A stretch of 57,756 bases of DNA from Isotricha intestinalis (Eukaryota; Ciliophora; Litostomatea; Vestibuliferida; Isotrichidae). The stretch spans positions 1 through 57,756 of the forward strand of contig JAJJLU010000386.1 in NCBI GenBank assembly GCA_023807065.1, written 5' to 3'. Made by a program: the position numbers and the translations under genes. The first letter of the stretch is position 1. Every line of letters begins with the position of its first letter. This document shows, piece by piece, positions 47,006 to 57,725 of the stretch. Under the pieces are notes generated by a model that was not told the origin of the DNA, did not search any database, and saw only the letters and a program-made list of their open reading frames with translations.

Positions 47006-47533
47006 TATATTATTTAATTAATAATAATTTTAGTTTAATAATTTTATTAAAAAAATATAAAATAAAATAAATAATAATAAGAATAACCCTTCTTATAATA
47101 ATAGTTATTAATAATTTAAATATTGAAACCTAAAAATTTAAAAGAATCAATATCTGACATATGAAAATAAATTCTTATAAATATAAATAAAAATAATATA
47201 AGTGACTTTAAATCAAAAAATAATAATATAAAATATAAGAAATGAAACTCTTCTTCATTCAAATAATATAAATGTAAAATTCAAAAATATTATCAATAAA
47301 AAAGACTGAAGTTCTTGAAAATAAATCAAAAAACAATTTTTTTGAAATGGTCAAATATATTTTTCTAAAAAAAAAATGTAATTTTTAAAAAAATATCTTT
47401 AATATATAATATAAATAAGGACATAAAAAAGTAAAAAAATTTTCAATATTTATTTAAAAAACTTTTAATAAAATAAAATTTAATTGATTATCTACAGAAA
47501 AAAGCCAAACACATAATTTCTTAAAATTAAAAA

Positions 47534-48424
47534 TTACTTTCTGATATTTTTTTCAATAAAAATAGCATTAAACTGTTCTTCATCCGTAACAACTTTTTTA
47601 GTAAATAATAATTGTTTTTCAACATCTTTTTCTTCTTTGAAAGCTTTAATTTCATCATCAGAAATACTTTTTTCAATACAATCTTTAAAACAAGTTAATA
47701 ATCTAATTAAATAATTTTTTTCTTTTCTACATTCACATTCTAATTTATCATGATGCATAATTTTTTGTTTTTTAGTTTTAAACTCATGATTACAATCTTT
47801 ATGAGGACAAATAGTATCTTTAAAGTCTAAATTTTGATGAGCAGTTCTTAAATGATATTTATAATTTGCTCTATCATAATATTCATTTTCACATTTTTCA
47901 CATTTATAAGGTCTTTCTCCAGTATGAATTCTATAATGTATTTTTTGATTATATGATGCAGTAAATCTTTTATTACATCCTGGAAAAGGACAAATATATT
48001 TTTTAATTATTAATGAATGTGTTTTTATATGTTTATTTAAATTTTTTTCTAACATATATTCTTTCTTACAACTTTGAAAAGGACATTTAAATATTTTTTG
48101 ATGAAAATTTACATAATGATCATTTAATTCTTTTATTGTTTCAAATAATGATTCACAATCTTCGAGATTACATTTAAAACATTGCTTTAATATTTTATTT
48201 TTTCTTTTTCTTTTTTGATTTAATAAATTGTCACTTATTGAATGATTTTCACTGTTTGAAAGAGTTTCACTTTCATCTGATACATTTGATAAAATTATTG
48301 AAGGTTTAAATTGAATTGAATATTTTATTTCATTTTTTTTTATTGAAGTTGTTTCTAATTGTATTGGAATTTTATATGGTTTAAATATTTTTATATCTGA
48401 ATCTGTTTTTGGTATTGTTTCCAT
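47534..48424 (-). CDS. C2H2 zinc finger protein, probable transcription factor
   Basis: The 296-residue protein contains five consecutive C2H2-type fingers in its centre (about 83-230). They read CNLEDC..HYVNFH, CPFQSC..HIKTH, CPFPGC..HYRIH, CEKC..HLRTAH and CPHKDC..MHHDKLEC, the last with irregular ligands. The linker HTGERPYKC between fingers three and four is the classical DNA-binding linker. The N-terminus is acidic and Ser-rich (SNVSDESETLSNSENHS), as in activation regions, and a basic patch QKRKRKNKILK may be a nuclear signal. Expected role: sequence-specific DNA (or 5S RNA) binding. The TFIIIA family was considered, but only about five fingers are present, not nine. Confidence 0.85.
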   Translation of the reverse strand: METIPKTDSDIKIFKPYKIPIQLETTSIKKNEIKYSIQFKPSIILSNVSDESETLSNSENHSISDNLLNQKRKRKNKILKQCFKCNLEDCESLFETIKELNDHYVNFHQKIFKCPFQSCKKEYMLEKNLNKHIKTHSLIIKKYICPFPGCNKRFTASYNQKIHYRIHTGERPYKCEKCENEYYDRANYKYHLRTAHQNLDFKDTICPHKDCNHEFKTKKQKIMHHDKLECECRKEKNYLIRLLTCFKDCIEKSISDDEIKAFKEEKDVEKQLLFTKKVVTDEEQFNAIFIEKNIRK

Positions 48425-49273
48425 ATAATTTTTATTTTTACTTTATTTATTTTTATTGTTTTAGGATATCATTTATTTATAATCAAGAAAAAATTATTTT
48501 TCAATTATAGTCATTGAAAAAAAATATATCTGAGAGGATGGAAAAATTATATGTAAATAATTTTTTTTTACATATTATAAATTATTATTTTTATATTAAT
48601 TTTTTTTTAATTTATATTTATTTTTTCAATGAGAAAAAATTGAAAAAAAAATTAAACCTAAAATTTGAAAATGATTTTTTTTTGAAATTGTTGGCGTTGG
48701 TCATTGATTAATTCATCAAATTCAAGAAGAATACTATTAATATTATTCTTTGATCAATTTCAATTCATATTATTAATTTTTTATATTTCATAAATGAAAT
48801 TAAATGTTTGGATTTGATTGAATTTTAATTCATAACCTTAAATTCCTTTTTCTTTCCTACATAAAGAAATTCTACATTTTATTTACAAATGGAACTAATA
48901 ATTATAAAATTATTATTTTTTCATTTAATTATCATTGGTATATTAATTTAAATATAATTAAATTAAACATATTTTCATAAATTTTCCATTATTAAATTCT
49001 AAATATAAATTCAATTCAATAATTAAAATAATTAAAGGATTTAAACCTTGAAGAATTAATAATAAATATTTAAAATTAATTCCAAAGAAAAACTTTGATA
49101 AATATAATAAGACTGTTTTTTTAAAAATAAATATTAAATTTAAAATTAAATCAATAATACAAAATAATATTTATACCTACCTAAAAAAACACTTTTATAT
49201 CAATAATAAAAAACCAGCATAAAAAACTTTCAAAATTTCAATTTTAAAGAAAAAAACCTAAAAAAAATTAAAT
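48425..49273. other. Intergenic with a short open stretch, no gene supported
   Basis: 850 bases between two minus-strand genes. Frame 49052-49222 (plus) is open for 56 codons (RINNKYLKLIPKKNFDKYNK, then KINIKFKIKSIIQNNIYTYL) but has no ATG and is preceded by stops. It may be a relic. The rest is AT-rich without a recognisable feature. Confidence 0.45.
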
Positions 49274-52200
49274 TTATAAAGAGGGTTTAACTTCTGTTAA
49301 TTTACTTTTGATATTTTGACTAATACCAACATTTTTATCAATATTAGTCATCATTAATTTAAATTCATTAAAATCAACTTCACCATCTTTATTTAAATCA
49401 ATTTCAGAAATAACTTTTTTCCAACTATCTTTATCCCCTCCAAAAACAGAAATAATTTCATCAACCGATAATCTTCCATTATTATCTTTATCGAACATTT
49501 TAAAAGCTTTTTCTAATCTTTCATTAGTAACAATTTTTTTTCCATTAATCATTGCACTTAAAAATTCATCATAAGAAATTTGACCAGAACCATCTAAATC
49601 TAAATTTTTAAATATACTTTCTCCTAAAACTTTACCATCATTTTCACCATATAATTCAATTAATTTATCTATAAAAATTTGTTTACTCAATTGTCCTTTT
49701 CCTGAAGTATCTAAAGATTTAAAGATTTCTCTTAAATCTCCTTCTTCTTTTTGCATATCAAATTGATTTGAAATAAATTGTAAAACTGCTTTTTTAAATC
49801 TATTTTCTTTTACAAATTGTGCCATATGATTAATTGCATTTAATTGAATTTGTTTATATTTATTACTATTATCTAAATTTTTTTCGGTTTCTTCAAGCAT
49901 TAAAAACCAATTATGATTTAAACAATCCTCAATTGAATATCTTTTATTTGGATTTTTATTTAACATATTTTTAATAAGTGAAATTGCTTCTTGAGTTATA
50001 TCTTCCCATTCATCACCTAAAAAACTTGGATTTTGAGTTTGAATATTATGATAAATATCAATATTAGTATTCCCATTAAAAGGAGGATAACCACATAATA
50101 ATATATATAATATTACTCCACAAGACCATACATCACATTTTTCATCATAATTTTCTTTTAAAACTTCAGGTGCAATATAATATGAAGTTCCTATAAATTT
50201 CTTTATTTTTTTTCCGGGAATAAATAATCTTGCTGCTCCAAAATCAATTAATTTTATTTCATATTCATTATCTTTTGGTTCTGATGTTAACATAATATTT
50301 TCTGGTTTTAAATCTCTATGTACAATATTATTATTATGTAAATAATTCACAGCACTTAATAATTGTTTCATTATCTTAGCAGCTGAAAATTCAGAAAAAG
50401 AACCAGAAGAAGTTATTGCTTCAAATAATTCTCCTCCTTGTAAATATTCCATCATAATATAATATTTTCTAGAATCTTCATATATTTCATATATATTTGT
50501 TATATTTGGATGAGATATTTTTCTTAATATTTCTATTTCAACTTTTGAGTTTTCTGTTTTTTTATTTGTTATTTTCATTGCTCTTATTTCTCCTAAATGT
50601 CTATGACGAACTTTTTTTACTTGACCATAAGAACCATGTCCTAAATCACTTATTATTATATAATTTTTTGATATTGGTTCTGTTAATATTTTTACTATAT
50701 TTTCTTTTGATACTTTCATATTTATTTGTTCATTTTGGGCATTTAATATTTCTAAATTTGATTTTTCAAATAAATCAGTTTCACTGAGTATTTTTTTTGA
50801 TTTTTTTCTTTCCATTTTTTCTTCTTCATTTATTGTTGATTTTTTTGATTCCTCTTCTTTAATATTATTATTTGTATTGTTATTATTAATATTATCAGTA
50901 TTATTTTCTATTTTAAATTTTAAAGATTTTTTACTTTTTTTTTTCCTAGTAACTTCTACTTCTTCTTCTTGTTTTTCTTCTTCATTAATTTGTTTTAGAA
51001 TACTTTTTTTACTTTCTTTCTTATTTTTTGCACCTTCATTTTTTATTTCTATTTCACTTTTTTCATTTTCTAAATTTTTGTTCTCTTTTTCTTCTTTTTT
51101 CCCAATTACTGGAGTATTAAATTGTATATTATCTGATTTTTTAGAAAGATTAGAAATTATTTCTTGACTTATAGTAGAACTTCCTCTATTGATTCCTTTC
51201 TTTGATAATAATTTATTTATATATTTGTCAATTTCTTCTTCTTTATTTTCATTAAATAACATATTTTTTAAAGTTTCATCAACAACACCATTTTCATCAT
51301 ATATATTTATATCTTCAGTATTTAATTTCATTCCATTAAAATCTTCTTTTATAGTAGAAGAAGAATCAGATTCTACTTCTTCTTTTATACTATTTTTATA
51401 ATTTTTATTATTATTATTATCATTATTATTATTGTTATTATTATTATTATTATTGTTAATATTATTATTATTATTAATTGTATTAAAATCATTTTCACTA
51501 TTTGACGAAGAATTACTTTCATCTTCTTCATTAAAATTTGGATTATTTTCATTAGTTTTTGAAAAATAATCTTTTTCATTATGAACTTCATGAACACTAG
51601 ATAATTGTTTTTTATATTCACCAATTTTATCTTTATCATCATCTTTTAAAAAACTATCTTTACTCCCATTATTTAAATTACCAGAATTATTATTAAGTAC
51701 ATTTTTTTTTTTAGAATAAATTTGCCAAATAGAATAAGAATCATGAAAACACCAATCAAATTTAAGCATTTCCCTAGTTAAACCATAAACAACATTACAC
51801 ATAGTTAAAATTTTAATAAATAATCCTCTTAAATAATCATAATCAGGTCTATCTTCAAATCTTAAACTTTTACAATAATTTAAATAATAAACAATTTCAT
51901 CAGGTAAACTATAGCATAAAATTTCAGTTGGTATTTGTAATTTTTTTTCCATAATTCTTTGATATTTATCACCTCCATTTTTTAATCCTTGCCAAGGTAA
52001 ACATCCTTTTAAAAAGAATATTAATAAATATCCTATACTTTCTAAATCATCTCTTCTACTTTGTTCAATTCCTAAATGAGTGTTAATTGAAACATATCTT
52101 GCAGTTCCTGTTAAAGGTCTACCTTCTCTATAAGGTATATGTTGATGATTTTTAGGATTTTTATATCTTTTAGATAAACCAAAATCTAATAAATATATTA

Positions 52201-52870
52201 TATTAGCTTTATCTTTTGAACCAATTAAAAAATTTTCTGGTTTAATATCTCTATGAATATAATAATGTTTATGTATATATTCAATTCTATTTATCATTTG
52301 TAAAGCTAATAAACTAACAGTTCCAATAGTGAATTTATGATAACCACAATAATTAAATAATTCAATTAAATTAGGTCCTAAAAATTCTATAATTAAATAA
52401 TATGAATCAATTAATTCTCCCATTCCATAAAAATGAGGAACTCCAATAACATCATCTTGTGCTAAAGCCTTTGCTCCAGTAATATCTTGTGAAGATATAT
52501 TTAATAAACTTTGATATATTTTTGCCTCTGTTCTTAACTGAGGATTTTTTTGTGTTCTTTTTATTTCTTTTTTTATTGAAACTTCTATATTATCTCTCAT
52601 ATCATATGATAAATAAATTTGACCAAATGCTCCTTTTCCTATCATTGTTAATGTTACAAAATTTTCTGCTATTAAATCTTTTAATATTAATTGATTTTTC
52701 TTTTCTGGTTTTTTCTCTTTTTCATTTTCTGATATTGAAGATGAATTTGATGAACTATCTTTTCTTACATTTTTTTTCTTTTTTGGTTCTTCTGGGATTT
52801 GAGCTAATTCTGATGCTTTTTTCTTTGATTCTGATGTTTCATGAGGTAAATTTGTTTTTGGTGTTGACAT
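49274..52870 (-). CDS. Dual-kinase fusion: casein kinase 1 domain joined to a calcium-dependent protein kinase
   Basis: One uninterrupted 1198-residue frame. Residues 71-357 are a complete CK1 kinase: GKGAFG loop (78-83), Lys100, HRDIKPEN (206-213), DFG (229-231), and the CK1 signature LTGTARYVSINTHLGIEQSR with LPWQGLK. Residues 380-715 are a low-complexity linker with a poly-Asn run. Residues 737-989 are a complete CaMK/CDPK kinase: GHGSYG (744-749), Lys766, HRDLKPEN (851-858), DFGAA (876-880), APEV (900-903). A junction helix (about 1000-1040) leads to four EF hands, starting at Asp1054, 1091, 1127 and 1158. Loop one lacks the final Glu; loops two to four are canonical. Both kinases keep their catalytic residues. 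CDPKs are activated by calcium; a covalent CK1 partner would put a usually constitutive kinase beside a calcium-switched one. Fusion rather than two genes: no stop, and no intron signals in the linker. Confidence 0.93.
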   Translation of the reverse strand: MSTPKTNLPHETSESKKKASELAQIPEEPKKKKNVRKDSSSNSSSISENEKEKKPEKKNQLILKDLIAENFVTLTMIGKGAFGQIYLSYDMRDNIEVSIKKEIKRTQKNPQLRTEAKIYQSLLNISSQDITGAKALAQDDVIGVPHFYGMGELIDSYYLIIEFLGPNLIELFNYCGYHKFTIGTVSLLALQMINRIEYIHKHYYIHRDIKPENFLIGSKDKANIIYLLDFGLSKRYKNPKNHQHIPYREGRPLTGTARYVSINTHLGIEQSRRDDLESIGYLLIFFLKGCLPWQGLKNGGDKYQRIMEKKLQIPTEILCYSLPDEIVYYLNYCKSLRFEDRPDYDYLRGLFIKILTMCNVVYGLTREMLKFDWCFHDSYSIWQIYSKKKNVLNNNSGNLNNGSKDSFLKDDDKDKIGEYKKQLSSVHEVHNEKDYFSKTNENNPNFNEEDESNSSSNSENDFNTINNNNNINNNNNNNNNNNNDNNNNKNYKNSIKEEVESDSSSTIKEDFNGMKLNTEDINIYDENGVVDETLKNMLFNENKEEEIDKYINKLLSKKGINRGSSTISQEIISNLSKKSDNIQFNTPVIGKKEEKENKNLENEKSEIEIKNEGAKNKKESKKSILKQINEEEKQEEEVEVTRKKKSKKSLKFKIENNTDNINNNNTNNNIKEEESKKSTINEEEKMERKKSKKILSETDLFEKSNLEILNAQNEQINMKVSKENIVKILTEPISKNYIIISDLGHGSYGQVKKVRHRHLGEIRAMKITNKKTENSKVEIEILRKISHPNITNIYEIYEDSRKYYIMMEYLQGGELFEAITSSGSFSEFSAAKIMKQLLSAVNYLHNNNIVHRDLKPENIMLTSEPKDNEYEIKLIDFGAARLFIPGKKIKKFIGTSYYIAPEVLKENYDEKCDVWSCGVILYILLCGYPPFNGNTNIDIYHNIQTQNPSFLGDEWEDITQEAISLIKNMLNKNPNKRYSIEDCLNHNWFLMLEETEKNLDNSNKYKQIQLNAINHMAQFVKENRFKKAVLQFISNQFDMQKEEGDLREIFKSLDTSGKGQLSKQIFIDKLIELYGENDGKVLGESIFKNLDLDGSGQISYDEFLSAMINGKKIVTNERLEKAFKMFDKDNNGRLSVDEIISVFGGDKDSWKKVISEIDLNKDGEVDFNEFKLMMTNIDKNVGISQNIKSKLTEVKPSL
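51403..51480 (-). repeat. Trinucleotide (AAT/ATT) microsatellite coding poly-Asn
   Basis: A nearly pure run of ATT (plus strand), interrupted by a few variant triplets, codes for the poly-Asn stretch at residues 464-489 of the dual kinase. Similar but shorter Asn runs occur in the NIF phosphatase (about 54950-55030) and the 944-residue protein (about 17590-17640). Such tracts change length by slippage. Confidence 0.75.
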
Positions 52871-53577
52871 TTATTAGATTTTTTTAAATTTTTATTTTTT
52901 TAATTTACTCCAACCTAAAAATTAATTAATAGATTTTATTATTTTTTAAAGAAAAAAATTAGGTGAGAAAAATGAATTATTATAAAAATAATTAATTTTA
53001 ATAGATATTTAGATTATTAATTGGATAAAATAGTTTTTTTCTTAGATTCCATTTTCTTTATTTAATCTTCTATTAATAATTTTCCATCATTTTTAATAAT
53101 TCATAAAATCAGAAATTTCTCATTATTTTCACATTTAATAAACAAAGAATATTATAAATATTAAAAATGCCGATTCTAATCAAACAAATTTATTTTTTGG
53201 ATTTTGAGTATCAATTCTTTCTTTAAAATAATAATTCATTTAGTCTTCTATTATCCATTTCTTCTTCTTCATTTGTAAATCTCATATTTCTATATTATTT
53301 TTATTTTCTTTTTTTTCTATAATAAAAATCTTTTTCTTTTGTTTCTTTTTCTAAAATGATTTGAATAAAATAATTTGAGTATTATTTTTAAATTTAAATT
53401 ATTTCTTTGATAAAAAGTTTTACTTCTTAATTGTAATTATATCTTTTTTTATAGTTATTATATCATTCATTTATTTAGATAAATCTTTCATATATTTTAT
53501 TCTTTTTTATTATAATGTTTTTTTCTTTTTAAAAAAGAGATTATGAGTTTGGAAAATAAATTATTTTATAAAAATAA
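52871..53577. other. Intergenic between divergent genes, possible coding relic
   Basis: About 700 bases between the dual kinase (minus) and the next plus-strand gene. On the minus strand near 53060-53360 coding-like pieces such as NMRFTNEEEEMDNRRLNELL and KERIDTQNPKNKFV appear, split by stops and frame shifts. No complete gene. The promoter of the kinase must lie near 52880. Confidence 0.4.
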
Positions 53578-54399
53578 ATGTGGAGGAAAAAATTAACAAG
53601 AAGAGAACAAATTTTAAATAATAAAAAATTATATTTTAATTTTGATAATGCATCATATACTTTTTTATCTATTTTTAACAATTATAATAACTATAAAAAT
53701 GGATTAAAACAACAAAAAGAAACAAATATTGTTAATTTATTTGATAAAGAAAGAAAAAAAGCAGAAAAAAAAGAGACAGAAGAGGATTATATTTTTAATG
53801 ATATGAGAAAAGAAAGAAGAATAAAACAAGAATTACCTAATGGATATGGAGAAAAATCAAACGAAAAACATCACGAAGTTGATTCATCTAAATATAAAGT
53901 AAGGTTAAACAAAAATTTATTTAGGGATATGTTTGATGATAATTCTTTTCAAAATAATAATTCAATAAAAGTATCAAATAAAATATTAACTTTACCACAA
54001 ATATCAAATGAAAGAATTTCAAAAGCAGAATCTATTTCAATTGAAGTTGATGAACAAATAAATAAACATAATGATAAAAGCCCAAATGGTTCTTCTTTTG
54101 TTTCTATTAATTATGAAGGTAGTTTAACTGAACCAAATATTGTTAATTCTCAATTTGAAAGTTTAAATAACAGTAATTTAAATTCAGATGTAAATAAAAG
54201 TATTTACAGTGTAAATTTACCTATTATTAAAAAAAATAAAAAACCTAAGAATTTTAATTACATTCAAATTCTTGATATTGTAAAAAGAGATTTTGTGAAA
54301 AAAGAAAAAAGTTATCGTCATTTATTTAATAAATATAATTATGGAATTAATTTATCTAATCAAAAATATAAGTTTGTTATGAAAAAATATTTTCAATAA
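53578..54399 (+). CDS. Hypothetical protein, 273 residues
   Basis: Not recognised. It starts MWRKKLTRREQILNNKKLYF and has a basic helical N-terminus with KERKKAEKKETEEDYIFNDM, an Asn/Ser-rich middle, and a compact C-terminal piece (YIQILDIVKRDFVKKEKSYR, HLFNKYNYGINLSNQKYKFV). No membrane segment. Composition is like the other unknown basic proteins in this window. An earlier ATG at 53542 is in another frame and closes after 17 codons. Confidence 0.66.
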   Translation: MWRKKLTRREQILNNKKLYFNFDNASYTFLSIFNNYNNYKNGLKQQKETNIVNLFDKERKKAEKKETEEDYIFNDMRKERRIKQELPNGYGEKSNEKHHEVDSSKYKVRLNKNLFRDMFDDNSFQNNNSIKVSNKILTLPQISNERISKAESISIEVDEQINKHNDKSPNGSSFVSINYEGSLTEPNIVNSQFESLNNSNLNSDVNKSIYSVNLPIIKKNKKPKNFNYIQILDIVKRDFVKKEKSYRHLFNKYNYGINLSNQKYKFVMKKYFQ

Positions 54400-54603
54400 T
54401 TAAATATATTTCTATGTATTTTTAGTATTTTTGATAATCTATTTTATTAGTGAATAAAAAATATAAGAACAATAAAATGTTTCTTTCATATTTTAATTTA
54501 TATCAAATTATTTTTTATCAATCTATAAAATAACATATTAACTTTGGGATTTATATAAAAAGAAAATAATGTTTACTTATTTATAATATAATACCTAACT
54601 ATC

Positions 54604-56238
54604 TCAATTACATTCTTCTTTTTCAAAAGATATTTGACTTAAAAATTTTTGTCTTATTTGACTAATCATTGTTTGAACTTTATATCTAATTGTTTTATCT
54701 CTTCTTTTAAAAAATTTTGGAGGTTTTTCTTTGTTTTCATCGTTTGAAAAATCTAAAGAATAATTATCATCAACCTTTGAAATTGATAATTTTCTTTTTT
54801 CAACAGTAGTTTTTAATTTTTTATTTTTTGCTCTTCTTAAATATTCTTTTTGATGAACATTAACTTTTTTTTTTTCATGTTTATTCCTAGCAAAAATAAT
54901 TAATTTATCTTCTTCTTTTTTATCATTTTTATTATCATCATTTTCATTGTTTTTGTTATTATTTATATTATTTTTATTATTATTATTGTTATTGTTATTA
55001 TTATCATTATTATTATTATCAATATTATTTTTATTATCTTCTTCATCATCACTTTGAAAAGATTCTTCAATTTTTTCTCTTTGTGCTTGTAAAAGGAAGC
55101 TTTCCATACAAATATGTTCTTTATTACATTCTCTTAAATCATTAGAATCAGCAATAAATAATAAATATTTACTTAAAATAATTAATTCACTATCTTCTTT
55201 AGAATCATAATAAGGAACAATAGGAATTCCATTATTTAAATGATAAGCAAAACTTAAAACAGAATTATCGATAATAACAATATCTTTAATATTAAAATTT
55301 TGAAAAATATCCAAATCTTTAATATAAAATTTAGTTTGATCAATTTGTGCTTGAATACAATCTTTTCTATATAATCTCCCTTCAAAAATAGTATTTTCAG
55401 GATCTAAAAAATCTAAAACTGCATCAGCATAATTATTATGTGAAGCAGTATAAACAACAATATAATATTTTTTTTTAATTTCTCTTATACTTTTCTTCCA
55501 ATGTGGTCTTATATTAATTCCAATTTCAACTTCTTTTTTAGTAGGCATTGTTACTATAATTTTTTGTTGATATTCTTCTTTTTTTTTTGTTCTTATATCA
55601 CCAACACAATGAATTAATGTTTCATCTAAATCAAATATTGCAATTTTTTTTCTTTCTAAATGATCTTTAAATATAAAATCTCTTTGAGGAATTTTATTTA
55701 ATTTTATTTTAGGATCTAAATCTGCGATTAATCTCATACAATTTTCTGTATATTCATAAAAATCTGAAATCATTTCCATATTTGTTAAACTTATTATTTT
55801 TTCTTCGTTATTAGTTTGATGACGTTTTAAATTTAATTTATTTTTATTTATTGTTGTTTTTGCTCTTTTTCTTGTTTTATGTTCTTTTTCAATTTCATCT
55901 ATTAATAAATCAAAATTTTTTTCAAATAATTCTAAGCTTTTCATTTTTGATTTTATATTTTTAGCTTGAAAAGTACAAAATTTTGTTTTTTGATATCTTT
56001 TTTTTCCATGATTGTCTATTACTATTTTATTTGAACAAAAAGATACTTTTTTATTTAAAGAATTTCTTCTTTTTTTTTTATGCCTTTTCTTTAAAGAAGA
56101 AGGCTTATCAAATATTAATTTTGGATAATCATCAGATGACGAATCAGAAGAATCACTATCAGAATCATAATATGTCGATAATTTACTTAAACCTTTTTTG
56201 CTTTTTTCTTTAGTTAAAATTGATGATTCCTTATTCAT
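54604..56238 (-). CDS. NIF-domain CTD phosphatase-like protein (second copy)
   Basis: The 544-residue protein has a central NIF domain (about 193-365): KKIAIFDLDETLIHCVGDI carries the DxDxT motif at 203-207, RPHWKKSIREIKKKYYIVVY and TASHNNYADAVLDFLDPEN follow, then EGRLYRKDCI and VIIDNSVLSFAYHLNNGIPI with SxxxDxEL. The match to small CTD phosphatase and dullard-type enzymes is closer than in the gene at 39968, especially the H-N-N-Y and DNSPxxF-like blocks. N-terminal 150 residues are Ser/Asp- and Lys-rich. A poly-Asn/Asp run follows the domain (about 397-440). Likely a protein serine phosphatase; substrate unknown. Ends in TGA. Confidence 0.9.
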   Translation of the reverse strand: MNKESSILTKEKSKKGLSKLSTYYDSDSDSSDSSSDDYPKLIFDKPSSLKKRHKKKRRNSLNKKVSFCSNKIVIDNHGKKRYQKTKFCTFQAKNIKSKMKSLELFEKNFDLLIDEIEKEHKTRKRAKTTINKNKLNLKRHQTNNEEKIISLTNMEMISDFYEYTENCMRLIADLDPKIKLNKIPQRDFIFKDHLERKKIAIFDLDETLIHCVGDIRTKKKEEYQQKIIVTMPTKKEVEIGINIRPHWKKSIREIKKKYYIVVYTASHNNYADAVLDFLDPENTIFEGRLYRKDCIQAQIDQTKFYIKDLDIFQNFNIKDIVIIDNSVLSFAYHLNNGIPIVPYYDSKEDSELIILSKYLLFIADSNDLRECNKEHICMESFLLQAQREKIEESFQSDDEEDNKNNIDNNNNDNNNNNNNNNKNNINNNKNNENDDNKNDKKEEDKLIIFARNKHEKKKVNVHQKEYLRRAKNKKLKTTVEKRKLSISKVDDNYSLDFSNDENKEKPPKFFKRRDKTIRYKVQTMISQIRQKFLSQISFEKEECN

Positions 56239-56478
56239 TTTTTTAGGTTTTTTATTTTTATTTCTTTATTTTATTAATTTGTGTTTTTATTTTTCTTTAT
56301 TTTTTTATAATTTTAATTTAATACATTTTTATATGAAACAGAAAAAATAATACTTCATAAATTGTAATTATTTTTTTAAAATTCAAAGTCTGAATGATAA
56401 AATTTAAGGAAGAAAAAAGTTTTTTATTCCGGTAAAATAAAAAATAATCTTAAAAAAAAGAAACTTAAAAATTATAAA

Positions 56479-56958
56479 TGGAGATTCTTAATAATAATAA
56501 TTTATTTAATAGAATTAATTTTGGAAAAGTTCATTTGGATAGTAAAAGACTTAAAAAAAAGTTTTCTCCTACATTAATATTTAAAATACTTTCAATAAAT
56601 ATATTTTAAAGAATAACGCAAAAGAAAAATCTAATAAGATATTTTATTTCAAAATTTTGAGATTAAAAAAAATAAGAGAAAAAAATTAAAAGAATCATTT
56701 AAAAAAAAAATAATTCAATTCGAAAAGACTCATAAAGTAAATTAGATGAAGTAAATAAAAAATATCTAATATTTAATAAAAAAGATTTTTCTAAAATTAT
56801 TTAATTTAAAGCTCTATTAATAGAAGATATCTTCATTAACTATATTTTTTCCAGACCAAAATTTTTTTACGGATTCATAAAGTTTTTTTTTGAATTTTAT
56901 TTTTTATATTTAAGAGAAATAATTGGTTTTTTTACTCAACAAAATTATATATAAAATG
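56479..56958 (+). pseudogene. Decayed subtelomeric gene
   Basis: An ATG at 56479 opens MEILNNNNLFNRINFGKVHL and runs 43 codons to a stop. Coding-like pieces then continue in changed frames: NNAKEKSNKIFYFKILRLKK, KLKESFKKKIIQFEKTHK, and finally KLDEVNKKYLIFNKKDFSKI, stop, FKALLIEDIFINYIFSRPKF and LYLREIIGFFTQQNYI ending in TAA. Several frame shifts and stops make it non-functional. Family unknown. 56239-56478 shows nothing further. Confidence 0.5.
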
Positions 56959-57009
56959 AATAATTTAATGTTTAATTGTAAATAATTTAAATAAAAAAAT
57001 ATAAAAAAA

Positions 57010-57600
57010 ACAATGCACAATCGCTCAAAGAAAAAACAAATCAGAATTATGGAGAAAAAAATAATTTATGAAATGTAGAAATAGAGTAGATAAATAAATC
57101 AATTTCCATAATCCCCTATGAACAAAATTACCAGCCGACTTCTCCGTTAAATAAATTAAATTAACTAAAATAATCTTATTGATGTACCTTTTTGATTAGT
57201 TTTTGATTTTGTGATAAAAGAAATAATAAACAAAATAACATTAAACTTTTTTCAAATATAATTAATTTTTACAATGAAATAGCAGAAAAGTGCTTGTTAT
57301 CAACAAATCAAAAATTAAAAGAAGGATTTTTGCAATAATTAAGTATTTAAATTAAAAGAACATATTCTAACATTGGAGAAATAAATTATAAAAAAAGGAT
57401 GAAATATTTGAAATTAATTTTCTAAATAAATAATGATGTTTTTTGTTTTAAACATACAGTAATATAAGGTTGCTGTGTGATCATCATCAACAAAAATAAT
57501 TAAGTAGTTATCATTTAGAGATGATTCTCCCTAATAGTCTACACCCATCCCCATCTACACAACAGGAAAAGGCCCTCTATCCACAAATAATATCTTATAA
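57010..57600 (+). pseudogene. Decayed frame of distinct base composition next to the telomere
   Basis: One plus-strand frame reads coding-like pieces broken by about ten TAA/TAG and four TGA codons: INKSISIIPYEQNYQPTSPL, SNIINFYNEIAEKCLLSTNQ, KRTYSNIGEINYKKRMKYLK and, near 57540-57600, IVYTHPHLHNRKRPSIHK. G/C-ending codons (CCG, CAG, TCG, CCC, AGG) are more common here than in the intact genes of the window, which suggests a different origin, such as an old mobile or foreign gene. I cannot name the parent. 57601-57725 is plain AT-rich sequence. Confidence 0.4.
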
Positions 57601-57725
57601 TAATTTATCCAATTTTAATGATATATTTAAAAAAGCATAAAAAGGAATTTATTTTATATATATTTGTATAATATTTTTTCTTAAAAATTGTATTTAATCT
57701 ATCCATTATATGAAATTAATGTTTA

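Noticed and set aside
47534..48424. TFIIIA identity for the C2H2 protein
   Set aside because: Only about five fingers and no TFIIIA-specific spacing; C2H2 family call kept without a symbol.
48514..48711. 65-codon plus-strand frame
   Set aside because: Begins with TTG, composition of Phe/Leu/Tyr/Lys like random AT-rich sequence, no conserved pattern.
50497..51401. Several antisense frames in the dual kinase linker
   Set aside because: Shadows of low-complexity codons, no ATG context or domain content.
49274..52870. Assembly chimera joining two kinase genes
   Set aside because: The linker is an open, in-frame, coding-like region of over 300 codons, which a random join would not give; kept as a check rather than an explanation.
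53542..53594. Upstream ATG frame before the gene at 53578
   Set aside because: Closes after 17 codons and no GT..AG intron joins it in frame to the downstream gene.
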